The notes beneath the pieces are model-generated. The model did not search any database. It saw only the letters and a list, made by a program, of their open reading frames with translations, and had not been told where the DNA came from. DNA of 64,000 nt from Zhengitettix transpicula (lineage: Eukaryota > Arthropoda > Insecta > Orthoptera > Tetrigidae), in NCBI GenBank assembly GCA_037074705.1, contig CM073590.1, positions 90,016,947-90,080,946 on the forward strand, in the 5' to 3' direction. Positions 32,490 to 46,524 of the stretch are shown here, one piece after another. Both the position numbers and the translations under genes were made by a program. The stretch's first letter is position 1. Each line of letters begins with the position of its first letter.

Positions 32490-32496
<7 letters not shown>

Positions 32497-32530
<34 letters not shown>
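32497..32530. repeat. (TA)n tract flanking the LTR element
   Basis: About 30 bp of TA on the right side. The left side, 27653-27669, is also TA. The element evidently inserted into a TA microsatellite. Confidence 0.95.
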
Positions 32531-32579
32531 ATTACTAATTAAGGAGGCCATTAATTGTTTAAATAATTGGATTGTTTAG

Positions 32580-33400
32580 CGGTACAAATTCTTAGAGACG
32601 ACAATGACGGCAGGCTCTTTGTCGGCAGTCTTTGTTGCGAGCTGCTAGGACTGGATGAATTCAGTCTGGCGGATATTATGGTCGAGAGAGGGAGCAAAAT
32701 TTAAGAGTACGAACAGCGTGGCCGAAGCTTAAAAATTCAACTGAGAGACTTATATGTTTTAAAAATCCTAGTAAAAAGGGCTGGACGGAGAGACACGTTA
32801 TAAAAACCGCAAAGCTGAAACAAAAAGTTTAGCGCCACGTTCCGCATAAAGGCATTGAGAAATAATAGGTCCGACTGTTGACCGGAGGTGCTGCTGATCG
32901 AGTTCCCGGAGGAATAATACAAGAACTACAACCGTGTGTTTTGACCATGATGTGTAGAATCAGTGATTAATGGCCTTTTTAGTGAATTGTGTCCCCAAGC
33001 TCCGAAAACTAAGTCTGGCACCAGAAGGACACTTGTAAGTACAAACAAAACTAATTAAATTCTGTAAATGGTAATTAAGGATATCGTTCTTGTCATTTTT
33101 GGTTAGATTTCGTATTCCGTTCGTTTCAATTTGGTTGATTTGTTAATTATTTAATTTATAATTTTTGATTGTTCTTACTTATCAAACCCAGTTAAAGACC
33201 CAGAGAAGAAGAGTTATTAAATTTGATTTTTTCTGAAATATAAAAGAATGTATTTTACTTTGAACGCTACAAATGATAAATAAAAAATATTTGTTTGTTA
33301 ATTTTGAAATTATTGAATTCAGCGTGCCAACATAGGGCAAATCATTTATAAAAAACTAAATGAACACCTGTAAAAATTAATCTTTGGCAAATTAAAAGTT
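32580..33400 (+). repeat. Dispersed repeat C, copy 1 (with intron-like segment)
   Basis: Related to 62090-62940 (same orientation) and 36130-37060 (inverted). Shared landmarks are a GACAATG start region, TTTTTAGTG, a CTGGCACCAGA block, a splice-donor-like GTAAGT at 33035, TTATCAAACCCAG ending at 33191, then GACCCAGAG and an AT-rich end with AATAAA-type words. No protein frame is conserved. The class is unknown. Confidence 0.6.
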
Positions 33401-33809
33401 TATTATCATGATTATTTTGTTAAGTAATTCCTTTAATTAACCTTTATTTTGCTCATTACAATACATGCATATATATATATATGTATATACGGTATATATA
33501 TATTGTAACGTTCCAGTTGATTCACAACATGGTTACATGTTTTTTTTAAAATTTATTACGATGTTTTAACCGTTTACCAATTCTAATTGCCGTCAATACT
33601 TTACATTTTTCGTGATAAATCGTCTATTCCTATAACTTAATGTTAATTTTTTTGGCATGATAAAAATCCAGTAATTAACCCTCTTTCGTTCACCGTTTAT
33701 TACGTCTTTTTATGATAATTATTTCTAATCATTTTCAGTATTCTCTCTTCTCATTGTCGTATACGGCTGGATGAGGTAGATAATTAATGTAAAGAAACTC
33801 GCATTATTG
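33401..33809. other. Unassigned AT-rich sequence with imperfect (TA)n
   Basis: A short palindromic TA-rich stretch at 33470-33505. Nothing else was recognised. Confidence 0.5.
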
Positions 33810-34252
33810 GGGAAGGAAGCCTGGGATGAGTCTTTTCAGGTGAACCTTCCCAGAGAGCTCTGTATGAGGCTACCTTAGGGATGCCTTCTCCTCTCACTGG
33901 TTTTTTGAACTAAGGTTCCCACAAGCCGAGGCACTTCGGTCAGTTTTGAGAGATGCAAATTCCGGGGTCGCTGACCTTGGGCATAAGGAAAGAATTGTGT
34001 GCTATTCCTTTTGGAATAGTCGGCCAGCTGCCTCCTAACTGGTTGAGGCACGGAGAGGGGAATGCTGCGTCCTCACAGCAAATCCCTCTCCCCCCATCGG
34101 AAGGACGTTGGACAAGTACCAAATGTCCGACTTACCTGATGCAGGTTTGTCCTGCATCACATTTAGGGAGTTTTCGGGTAGGATCCTTAAACCATAGCCC
34201 GAGAACCCTACTTAAACCCTTCTTATGCCATTAAAGCTTGTTACTCTAAAAA
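33810..34252 (+). repeat. Dispersed repeat A, copy 6
   Basis: From GGAAGCCTGGGATGAG through GAACTAAGGTTCCCACAAG, CGAGGCACTTCGG and CTGGTTGAGGCACGG to a shortened 3' end CTTGTTACTCTAAAAAAA. Confidence 0.83.
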
Positions 34253-36129
34253 AATCGCATTATTGGGACAAGTTTTGCTCGCTATCTGGCTCTATCGCTG
34301 CGAAGCCATATCGCCTCTCGCTCGTGAAATTTTTGGACTTCGACAAATTCTTATTTATTAGTCCGATTTGGTACTCTGCCCAATTTTTCCTAAGAGTTCG
34401 AATCTGCTAGTGATCTTCATTACGACGCTTAGGTAAACTGGGAGGAGAAATTGCCGATCTAAATTATGTTTCGGATTACTAAATTTTCGTCTAGACGAGT
34501 CCGAGCTGAATTCTGAGGGATTCGGAGCAGCGATCTTCACGTGAATCCGCGTATTCAGGAAGTCACCGGCTCATCTTAACAGCGCCTGCCTGAAGAATTA
34601 ATAATTATCTTCTGGAAGTCGAGATCTGCTCGTGTCCCGTTGCTGTTTCCGTTGTCAGTCTTGTAATCTTGGGTGCATCCAGCCCTACGCCCCTGTCTAA
34701 CCCCGTGCACGTGTTTGACCACTCACCTGTGTCGACGTCGGACAGAGCATTACGTCATCGTATTCGATCAGCTGATCTGCAGCGATCTGACCATTACTGT
34801 CCGAGTACGAGTTGAACTTGCAGATGAGGAATTATCCAGATTGTAGCATTCTAACCAGGCAATGAAAATTCATATTTTTTGTTTGTTTGGTCATAGCGGA
34901 TATATATTTGAGACTCAGCCGCCAGTGAATTTTCACAAGTAAATATTAAACGCGTGTGAACTTTGATGAGTGCAATTAACGTGCACTTAAGACATATATA
35001 TTCAAACAGAAAAACTCTTACCTAATAAACGTGTCTATTATTTTGTGGAACTTATTAATTATTTAACTATGTTTGTGATTTTGTTTAACGTGAACTAGTT
35101 GTAACTTTGTTTCCGATTAGAAAATCGACATGTAAATCTCACGTAATCTTTATGTACTTATCAAGTACTCAAAAAGGATTTAAATATAAATTAAGTAAAG
35201 CTCAGAGGTATAGTAATAGTATTAGTAATCAATGTGCAGTAATCACTTTATCATTAAGCATTATGATAAGTAATTTTCTTGTCAGTGCCTGGAACGCGAG
35301 CTCAGCTTAAGATAACTGAGATATTGCTAGCTGGTATTTCGTGTTAATATAGTGCTCTCGAGGAACAAGTCATCTGTAACCAATATTATTGATATAAGCA
35401 TTGTGAAATTAGTATTTGAGTCTTAAGTAAAGATTCTACTTTAAAGTGAAATCAATGTGTATCAGATACGAGTCTTCAATTCCAATCTTCTGTGTGTGAT
35501 TGCTTAATGAATAAATGTATTTCTTATACAACAAGAATCAGCTTGTATGTAAGCATTGATCTCTCAATAAAATTTTGTGAGTGACATGTGCGATTTATAC
35601 GCGCCTTGATCGCAATATTTTCTTACGAAATTTCATTGACTTTGCCATCACAAATTGTAATTACTCATTACTTTTTTTTAAAAAAAATCTGTAATTCGTT
35701 TACAAAGCCTAACTTTGGAACTGATTATTGGTGCTCAAATCTGGTGTTTAGCCAAACGTTGTAAATGCGAATGGAGGCCGTGTATTTATGTCAGCATAAT
35801 TTCTGGTCGATGTAACCATACCCGAATCCACTCCCTTAAAAAAAACTTTCTAGCGCTAGTTGAGTTGGGGCAATACAGTAAACCAGACTTAATAGCGAGG
35901 TAAGTGCTCTGGATACTTGTAATATCTCAATCTGCAGACCGTTTCTAGGAGGCAACAAGCCATAATTTAAAGCTGGCGCGCCAAAGCGCGGCGACCAATC
36001 ACCGCCACATGTGGCAACGATTTCGATCTTAGATCTGTCTTGTAAAGATGGAAACTTTACAATATATTGTAATAAACACCTTGTTAACGATTAATTTTCC
36101 CCACTTTGGTGAAGCCATTTTTGTAATAA
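34253..36129. other. Unassigned sequence, partly GC-richer
   Basis: 34270-34830 is GC-richer and may belong to an unrecognised element. 35510-35580 holds AATAAA-type words (ATGAATAAATG, CTCAATAAAA). An open stretch up to a strong donor-like GCGAG/GTAAGT at 35899 follows an acceptor-like TTTATGTCAG at 35803, which would give a 96-nt candidate exon with no recognised product. Confidence 0.35.
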
Positions 36130-37060
36130 ATAACTTGATAGGGTTCATTAATGAATCAATTAACGAAAATTTATTTAGATTTAAAAATTTATTGTTGATA
36201 AATTTACATTGTATAAGACCTATTTTGCATGCCGAATTTCATCTAATTAACAACAAATACTTTATTTTTTCATTTATTAGTTCGTGGCATTTATGAAAAT
36301 ACAATTCTTATATCATTACAATCAAATACGTCGGATATCTATATCTCAGGGTCACTTCTGGGTTTGATAATTAGAACAAAAACAATGTATAAACTGACAA
36401 TTAACAATTCAAATATAAAAAGTTAACCTAGAACAATATGAAGATAAGTGTAACAGAAGAAAACTAAATGAAACGAAAACTGAACGAAATCTGACTATAC
36501 CTTTTTAATTATTGTTTACAAATTTGTATAAAAGTTTTGTTACTCACGGAATGTCTGTCTGGTAACAGATCTCTCTCTTGTAACTTGAAAACTACCACAC
36601 TAAAAAGCCATTTTTACACTGACTCTACACTTCATTGAAATTTTTTATACACACGATTGAAATACTCGTTCTCTGCTGTCTGGAACCTTGGATGAGCCGC
36701 CCCCTTTGATCAGCTAGTGGATGCCGGTCTCCTCTATGCGAAAATTGCTCAATCAGCGTGAAGAAACCATTTGCTTCACAGTGTGCAAATTATTATGTAA
36801 AATTTTCCGTAAAATATTTGCTTTCTTTCATGTAAAAATACAGGATCTCGCCATTCGTATTTTATATCTGCAGACTTTACTGTTTGTTGCTCTTGGTGAA
36901 CTGAACTGTATTATATCTCCCCGTCGACTGTTTCGTCTCTCGTACGCAGATTTTAGACCCCTTCACCTTTCATCGCCGATTCCAGACTGTCGTTCTCCAA
37001 GCGCATACTCAGTTCTCTAAGCGCGCGGTTTTTCAGTTTCCATTGTTAAACAAAGGAAAA
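36130..37060 (-). repeat. Dispersed repeat C, copy 2 (inverted)
   Basis: The minus strand matches 62090-62940 closely over more than 800 bp. Shared words include GATATAATACAGTTCAGTT, TGGCTTTTTAGTGTGG, GATCTGTTACCAGACAGAC, a donor-like CCGTGAGTAAC at 36548-36541, and TCTAATTATCAAACCCAG ending at 36358. There are small indels throughout, and the G-tract of copy 3 is here a GGGGGCGG stretch. Confidence 0.85.
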
Positions 37061-38869
37061 ACCCGCCTTGATTGTCGCATACGTACCGCTAACAATTTAA
37101 TTATTAAAAACAATTAATAGCTTGTTTAATTACTATTAAAATATGTTGTAGATTAATTAAATTTAATGGGATTAAATTGAATTGTAAATGATGATTAAAC
37201 ACTTTTATTTGCACATATAAAGGAAAACACCAACTTTATACATAGAACTTGTTATATCACAAATAATGTATTTAAAGTCTTCTTGCATATAAAGTTTATT
37301 GTAAGGTTATTCAAAATAATGAATTGAATTACAAACAGAAAATTAATAACGTTTAAGCTCGGATAAAAATCGGTAGGCAAAAGTACACTTTCTCGTCATG
37401 GATTTAAGTCGGGGTTGACGAATATTTCTAGAAACTGAAATTGAGTGCTCCTGCAGCAAAACCTCGTGATGCAGCTTCACATGGCATATGATAAAGTGAC
37501 CGACACTTACTTAGTTACTGCTGTTTCCCACATACCGGCGTGCTGGCGTCTCGCGGATTCTCAAGGCTTGACTGAACTGGCCCACGGAGCGATGACGACT
37601 CAGGACCGCTGCAAGGGGTCGGTCTCTGGAGTTGACCACCGGCTAATGCGTGGGGTCCGTAATTTATTGCTGGCAATCTGTCGTACTCTGAAAACTTGCG
37701 AAAGAAAAAGAATTATTTATAAGTCCCGAGAACTACGTGAAATATATCAAAATTCAGAAAAAGTTGATTTTTCTAAGTCCTAATTATTGAAGAACAGAGT
37801 GATGCGAAGGTGCTCTGATGAAACGCACACCCAGACTGAATATTTCTGCCCTAAGCATAACTCCAGTTACTTTAAAAAGTGAGTTAAAATATTCTACTGC
37901 CACATTCATACTCGTATTTCTTAATAAACTTATAAATTTACTTTAGTGTAAATAGTCTTTCGTTGTTGAAAATTTGGAATGGAAATATATTGGTTTTATA
38001 ATTCAATAATTTAATTTTAATGATGAGATGAAGATAAAAATATGTTATTTTATAGCTTATTATAAGGTTTTATGCAAAAAGGAATTCATCATAGTCTATT
38101 CTAACTAGTTATGGCGTTGTTTAACTTTTTACATATACTCCAATATAATTATATTATGATTCTGTAATGTTAATTGGAATGAAATTGTACCTTACACTAC
38201 AATAAAATAAAAATAATTTTTCTTATAAATCATGAGGTTTATCTTTGATATTTATTTTGCTTTTGACAATAAATGGAACAATCACCATTTGTAGAGTACC
38301 AATGAAAGGATCTATTCGTATGAATATTTCGAGTATAGTGATGAATTCGTTTCTAAAAAAAAAGCAATTGAAGATGTTACAGTGAAATCAAAATTCACGG
38401 CGAAATACACTGACATTCTCGATACCGAGAATCCTCACAAAATTAGTTCCCCGACAAGGGAAATGCAAAAAGTGGACAAAATCGCTAATGACCATAGCTG
38501 TTGATACGACTAAAAAAATTAAAAAAAACAATTCTGTTCTGTAGACGGATTTGACATTTTTTAAAAAACTGCAGCATTTCAACTGTTTGTATGCTTCTGA
38601 CAGACCGATGAGCGAACTGCTCGGCGCGCTGCTGTGGCCTTCCAGTGAACTACAGCTATGCATTGAACTGTAAAAGGCAGTGCAATTGCGGACAAACTTC
38701 ACTTTTAGAACTTGAACCGATAAAAACTCCAACATTTTTTCTTTATTGACTACATTTTATTGGAACCACATATTCTTTCCATTCTTTAAAAAGATAGCGA
38801 ATGAAAAATGAATCCTACAACAGTACAAGAAAAAAATTGAAATAATTCTGATTTATAACAAGACAACTG
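37061..38869. other. Unassigned AT-rich sequence
   Basis: 37440-37800 is GC-richer and open for 112 codons on the plus strand, but only from a TTG codon and with no recognised family. The rest shows nothing. Confidence 0.45.
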
Positions 38870-39022
38870 ACTACTGCAGTTGGGTCACTCTAGACTCTTC
38901 TTAGCAACTGAAGAAAGGGACAAGCAGTCCAGAAACGTTGCGTGGTATTCATATTATCTTTTTTTTGTTTTGGCTATCTTTCTTATTATTAATTTTCAAT
39001 CAGACGACAAATTTTCATTTCA
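38870..39022 (+). repeat. Penelope-like 3' tail (copy P3)
   Basis: Shares the TCACTCTAGACTCTTCTTAGC start and TCAATCAGACGACAAATTTTC end with the 51.4 kb copy. The hammerhead-like boxes are CTGAAGA (38908-38914) and GAAA (38932-38935), with a 4-bp GGAC/GTCC helix II between them. Helix I has mutated (GCAA in place of GCAC), so an active fold is doubtful. Confidence 0.7.
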
Positions 39023-41084
39023 ATTATGATTTATGTTCAGAGCAGGAGGACGCTACGTCAACGCTGAATGTTTTCATAATAATGTAGCGTGAACACACAA
39101 AATATATTTTAAACTCAGTTTTTAATTTATAATTACTTTTTCCATAAATTCAAGAGAAATCCATTCGTATGAAACTACAGGTTTATTATATCTTTGCGTT
39201 TCATGATGTTAATAAATTGTAAATCATTTCTATGTAGTAATAATCATTACGTAAAACATAAACATATTATAATTTTATTTTATCATTGTAAAAATGTTAA
39301 ATTTATTTATAGCAAATCAGAATGAAACTTTGTGCCAAACAATATATAGTTCGCTTTTAGAAAAAATCCTGTAACTTTATATTGCATTTTGATAATGACA
39401 ATTGTTGAAAGCTATCCTTAAAATAAATAAAATTGTTTGGATGTTGTTTAGTGGTTTAATTGAACTTAATGGAACAGTTCAAGAGCTGTAAAATGTATTT
39501 TCGATAAAAACATAATTAAATAACCGTTTCTGCAACATTCTGATCAACATTCTATAGGACTTCATTATCTGTGGTAATTTGATTATTGCGCTGATTTAGG
39601 TTGTGAGCAGTGAATACCGTGTATTGTTAAATAAACTACTTTTAAATAACCAGTAAAGTGTATAAGCAGTGTGTTATAAGAGCAGTTCTGATGATTTGGT
39701 ATGTACAAAATATGCATTGTAAACCTTATATAAAAATTTCGTACTGTCAGATTTGCCTAGATTTTAAATTTCTTTAATCTTTTTATGTTAATTTTTCTTT
39801 TGTACATTGATTTCATTATTTTTATAACATTTTGTTTTCATTTGATTCGGATATAATTGCGAATTTCTGTAACTATTAGAGGCCAAATAAACGGCCCTGA
39901 AGAATTAAGAAATTCATGAAAATTATGTAATAGTTTATGTACAGAATCCAAACTAAATAGAAATTTGTATTAAATTTTTGTATTCGAAAGTGAATTCATT
40001 TATAAATCAATCTTTGTCATTAATTATCCACATCCGCGGTGGCATTAGTCTACCATTACAGTTTTTGGCATCATATCATTTCTTCAAATTAATTATTATA
40101 TTAATTTTATGCCGCAACATGAAACTATTATATTTATTTTAATTGTTTATTATAATATATTCTTTCAATTTTCCTATTTATATGTTAACTATTTTGCATC
40201 ATATAAGTTATTTATGTGTTACAACGAATAATTGACGTCATATTTACGTAGAAGTTTAATGGAATCAATACATAACTCAATAAAATATTTAATTTAAAAG
40301 GACACGCACTGAAGCATTAAACGATAATAGAGCATGCTATTAATTAATATCGTATTATCGTATTATTGGTTTTATATAAAATTTAAAATAACTTCTCTTT
40401 GCTGCTATCGATTTAGACGTGTAATGTTAAATAACTATTAATCGAATTTGTCTCTCATTAATGTTTTATATTTTCTTATGTTTGTTACTAAACAAAATCA
40501 TTAAGCAGTAAGTTGAACCTTCTTCTAAAGTGTGGAATAATTTGAAGAAATCACCAAACACAAATTAAAAATTTATAGCAATTTTTTAAGTGTTTCCAAT
40601 TTGTTTATTATCGTTTATAAACAGCGAAGACAATACCAATATATAATCAAGTACACCAATAATATATTATCGTAAAAGGTCCCAATTTATTCGATTTTGT
40701 TAGTATTTTGGATCCCCTTTTTATCAAGACATTTATATTTACTAGTTCTGATTTACATTAATTTTTTAAAAATAATTCAAACCACATATGTTCTCTATTT
40801 AACAATTTATTAATAATAGGTAGTGGAAGTTAGATGATGGGTTTTAGACTGACTCAAGGTGTCTGACCTGTAAAAAACTATGACATTCCATAATATATGT
40901 GCAGCACTGATTTTAAGATTGTGAAATAATTAATTATACGCGTAATAGACTCTCATTTCGGGTTTTATTACACAGTAGTATAGACTTAATATATTTGATG
41001 CTTTAGTCATAATTGTTATTTTGCTTTTAACGAAATTTTCAGATAAAATGTAAGAAGATATTACAGTAGTATCTTCAATTTATG
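39023..41084. other. Very AT-rich sequence, no features
   Basis: About 2 kb with almost no GC-rich words and no open frames of interest. Confidence 0.55.
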
Positions 41085-41860
41085 GTCAACTAGCTGGGTG
41101 CCCGGCATTCCACAGATTATCATAATTTAAGTCAGCGACAGACGTAGCCCCAGATACAACTCCAGTCTCGGTTTTTTGGTCCGCTTCCATGTCAAAAGTG
41201 TTTAAAATTATAGACCAAATTATTTGGAAAAATGCTATCTCGCTAATCCAGAAAAATTTTATTTCCCGGAAATTTGGACCGTTTTAACATGTTTGTTGAA
41301 TATCAACATGTTGTTGTTTCTCATCCTCATCCTGTTTCTTTGCGGTTCCGAAAGGATCATGTGTTCAAAATTTCGTCAAATATTCTCCACGGGGGTAGAT
41401 TTGTATGCAAAATATACACACTTTGTTTTCCCCTTCCATCCCCATTTATAGGGGTAGAAGTACAAATTAACCGGCAAACTGAATGGTATAATGAAACTCA
41501 GCGATATCCATAACCCTGGATTAAACTGCAATCTCGATTGGTTTTGCTTCATTTTATCTAACGTCCTTCAACTTCCACCCCTAAGCCGAAAGGGGTTGTA
41601 ATTATACACAAACAACATCTGGACAAACACTATCTATTTTATTGACGCATTTTATTGCCGATTTTAACATGTTTGAAAATTTACATCTGGAAAGTTGAAT
41701 GTCATAATTAAACTCAGCGATATCCATAGCCTCTGATTTGACTCCAATCTCGGGTGTTTTCGTATTATTTTTATGTAATGCCCCTCCATGGGTGTAAATT
41801 TTTATGCAGAACATACACACATTCAAATACTCACAAACAGTCTATTTTATTTATTAGATA
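41085..41860 (+). repeat. Dispersed repeat B, copy 3
   Basis: Starts TAGCTGGGTGCCCGGCAT and contains two rounds of the internal unit (CTCAGCGATATCCATA..CCCTGGATT..CAATCTCG), TATCTATTTTATTGACGC and an end CACAAACAGTCTATTTTATTT. The duplicated inner unit shows that this family is built of tandem subunits of about 200 bp. Confidence 0.65.
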
Positions 41861-43414
<1,554 letters not shown>

Positions 43415-45819
43415 AAACTCAGCCCACTGCAGCCATAAATCTGAAGTGATGCACAACCAATGAAACGAAGTTCATTGCGCGACTTCGGGACTACGTGTCG
43501 CTGAGCAGGAAGGAATCCCGTGGGAACCTTGCACACGCCACCTGAAATTCCGAGAATCATCCCTGAGACTCCAGGTACCTGCGGTTCATGCTCCTGGCTG
43601 ACGAGAGAAATATAAGAAAGTGTGTCTGTATTTACGTATCGAGATACGTTTATCGAGATTTCTACTACACGCCGACCGTGAGTCTTGTCTCTGTGATTTG
43701 AACTAAATAATGTTTTAATTTGAGTCTTTTCTATATTCTACCCTGAGATAATCGCCCTAATCATACAAATTTTTATAACTCTGTTACTTGATTTGAAAAT
43801 TAAGTAAATTAATACATTAATAGTTTTTTTTATTAAATAATCTATTTAATATAACCGACCCAAATAAAATACGTTATACTATATTTTTTCATAATTGTCC
43901 ATAATTAAAGATAGTGAAATATGTTTACGTGCTACACACGTTTACAAATAAATTTATTTTATGTTTTAAGAGAAACAGACAAATTTCTTTTTATTAGTTA
44001 AAAATTTATTTTTAAATGGAATCTAATCTCGGAAAATGACGTGAAATCAATTAAATTTAAATATGGAAATAAATAATATTTGATTACAGAATTTACCATA
44101 ATGTAAAATTTGAATATTATTTGTGGCTTCAGGAGATAAAAGAAATCTCGACATGAGGCCTATAGAAATCCGGGTATACGTCGTAATCAAAGGTCTCAAA
44201 TGTTTGTGATTTACTCTGTATTTTTGGGTGTGCTATTTTCCGCCCCAGTGACAGTGTTGCGGCATATTAGATATTGGCAGAGCTGTGTATTATATACGGG
44301 TATGGTACCTGCAGCGCAGATACGGCGGAAACTCGCGGACATACGAGCCACTAAATTCCGGCTTGAGCGTGGATTTTTGCGGGTCACCGCACATTTCAAG
44401 CGAAGTTTATCCTCTGGCTATTCAGACCAGAATTTATTTAAGAATCTATCATATTTCTCTAAAATGCCCCCAAACCGCGTAACAGTTTCTGCTCCCGCTA
44501 AAACCAATTTTCAGGCTCTTTAATGTCCAGCCGATTTACTAGCAATATTTAGAAAACCATATAGTTTGAAACACTAATTTTGAATATTTGAACAATTATA
44601 CTATTACATTTTAAACTATTTCTACATTTTTCAAATTCTTATTGTTAGAAGGTTTTTGATTAAGGTTATTTCTAAATGTTAAACATGTTGTTTATTTAAT
44701 CTGGAAATTGGAAGGTTCCATATTTAGTTACATAGTTTTTCCATCTGTTCCAAATATGTTCATTTATGAATTAAAATAATTTTTTTTGTTATGTTCCAAA
44801 ATTCAACCCATTGAACAGATTGTTACAACCTGTAAGAGAAATAATGTAATAGTCTATTTCTTCCAACCATTTAGAAATGTCGTAACATATATTCGAGAGG
44901 AAGTAAACAAAGTAACTGAAATAACATTAATAAGTCAATTATTGACCTTATACAGACACTTTTTTATGTATAGCGTAGCGATGTTTCCATACATGTTACG
45001 CTATAAATAAAAAATAAAGTGTTTGTATAATGCCAATAATTGGTTTATTAATTCAAAAACAGAGGTAAAATAAAAACTTGAATCAACTTTAACTGTTTTC
45101 TCGAAAACATTGTGGCATCATATTTTATCGATATTTAAATCGATAAACTCATGAACGTAGATTCCAGGTGTATCGATTTTTGATGGTCAACCGGGTCAAA
45201 ATTTTGTCTAACCAAACTTCTCCGCGTTCATTATCATCGGCGTTAACAACAGTCTACCTGACGAATTTTTGACGGAAATTTGACCCGGTTGATAGAATAA
45301 AATCTATGAAATTAGGTACCAGTCCTTGAAATATTCTTTTATAATTTAAAACTTTATTGTGATAAATTCAGATAATTCTAATTATGAAGATCTTATACTG
45401 ACGAGTTTCAGATTTACTTAATCGACGTAAAATAATCTAAGCAATGTAATTACCGAACGCCTAACTTGTAGTGTAGTTGACCAGCATTTTACAATATTCT
45501 TGATTCGAATCCGGACACTGAATGTAAATTTGGATTTGTATTTTCAACTTGTGGGATCATCAAAACCATTACCATCCTGCCGCCACGTTTTTCGTGACTG
45601 AGTCTCAATTTTATTCCGTCTCTCAACAAAACCTGAGGAAGAGAACGACAAACCACAGCCAGATTAATTCCTCACGAAAAGGACAGTTTCTCTAATATTT
45701 ACGAAATTGTATTCAGAACTTCCTACAAGACACTGTCCGGAATCCTAATCAAACGAACATTAAGTAAAAATACTGAAAGACTAACTTTGTGCAGACAAAC
45801 ATAAAAAAGAGAAAAAAAC
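43415..45819. other. Unassigned AT-rich sequence; possible SINE at 45462-45680
   Basis: At 45462-45680 a B-box-like TGATTCGAATCC is followed by a GC-richer body (CCATCCTGCCGCCACG, CAAAACCTGAGGAAGAG) unlike the flanks. It may be a short retroposon, but no second copy was found in the window. Elsewhere nothing was recognised. Confidence 0.35.
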
Positions 45820-46035
45820 TATGAAACTTTAAATTTAAAAGTGCCGGAAAATTCGACGCTGTTGGCGTCTTTCTCCATCGGCAAAAACCTTAGGACTGGA
45901 AATTGAACAATGCTGTGAGAATATGATCTTTGTTTTTAGTTCTCTGTTCAAATTACAATCTAAAGTTTTTTTTACCGTTGGAAAAGACGCCATTAGCGTC
46001 GAAACGTCTGGTATTTTTAAATTTAAAGTTTCTTT
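45820..46035. repeat. Inverted pair of Penelope-type hammerhead-like tails (copy P8)
   Basis: The two ends are inverted copies: AAACTTTAAATTT..GCCGG at the left and CTGGTATTTTTAAATTTAAA at the right. Each arm holds the hairpin GACGC-loop-GCGTC (minus strand 45869-45855, plus strand 45986-46000) with different 5-nt loops. On the plus arm it is followed directly by GAAAC and GTC, and TACC/GGTA can close helix I. These are the positions of hammerhead helix II, the GAAA box and the cleavage triplet, but the CUGANGA box is decayed in both arms. The similar tail at 59.78 kb follows a Penelope-like nuclease remnant. Confidence 0.5.
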
Positions 46036-46524
46036 GATAAACAAGAAAAATTAACGTTTGTTGATAATAATAATAATTTTAAAACCACCTTTATAACAGA
46101 CAAACTTTAGAAATAAAGGAACTTGAAATTTTTTGTTCGCTATTTTATGTTTGCTGGTACAAAGGTCGATTTTAGTATTACTAGTTTTAACTATTAACTG
46201 ATTTCTATTTTATAATTGAAACATAATCTTTATAAATACCTTAAAGGGGTTTGAATACCTTCAAATCCCGTTCAACTCTTTTACACTACGACTTAATTTC
46301 ACAAACCAGTTTCCTTTGGTACATTATATCTTGTCCAGTCAATCGAACCGCTCCTTTGCACACTACGAGTGTCGCTAAAAAAGTAATGCACACTATTTTT
46401 ATTTAAAATAAGTTTTCATTCAACAGGTTTGTAATTTATCGAGTTCATAGATCCAGTCTTCCCTCTCGCGTTGAAATATATTTCAACCCATTCCCGTGAG
46501 TGTCGCTGGTTGCATGTCTTCAAG

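Larger units (their letters stand above)
27670..32496 (-). mobile_element. Complete Ty3/gypsy-type LTR retrotransposon, apparently intact
   Basis: A 4827-bp element on the minus strand: 5' LTR 32164-32496, primer site 32153-32163, gag, pol in the -1 frame, purine tract 28003-28014, 3' LTR 27670-28002. The domain order (protease, RT, RNase H, integrase) is that of Ty3/gypsy (Metaviridae). No env frame follows pol, and the C-terminus has a GPY/F module but no recognisable chromodomain. The LTRs are identical over 333 bp and both frames are uninterrupted, so insertion is very recent and the element may be mobile. It sits inside a (TA)n tract, so the target duplication cannot be resolved. The Gag-Pol layout, apparent self-priming and LTR ends are described in separate entries. 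Confidence 0.97.
32164..32496 (-). repeat. 5' LTR
   Basis: 333 bp, identical to the 3' LTR. Going by the primer-site match, U3 would be about 32319-32496, R would start at 32318 and extend to about 32220, and U5 would end at 32164. It carries a TATA-like box and a polyadenylation signal, listed separately. Confidence 0.95.

Noticed and set aside
27650..32530. A defined target-site duplication for the LTR element
   Set aside because: Both flanks are TA repeats, so any 4-6 bp duplication would be arbitrary.
35715..35903. 62-codon frame ending at a strong donor-like site
   Set aside because: It begins only at TTG and has no recognised product. It is kept as a remark in the region entry, not as a gene.
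37445..37783. 112-codon plus-strand frame
   Set aside because: It opens only at a TTG codon, has no splice context and no family resemblance.
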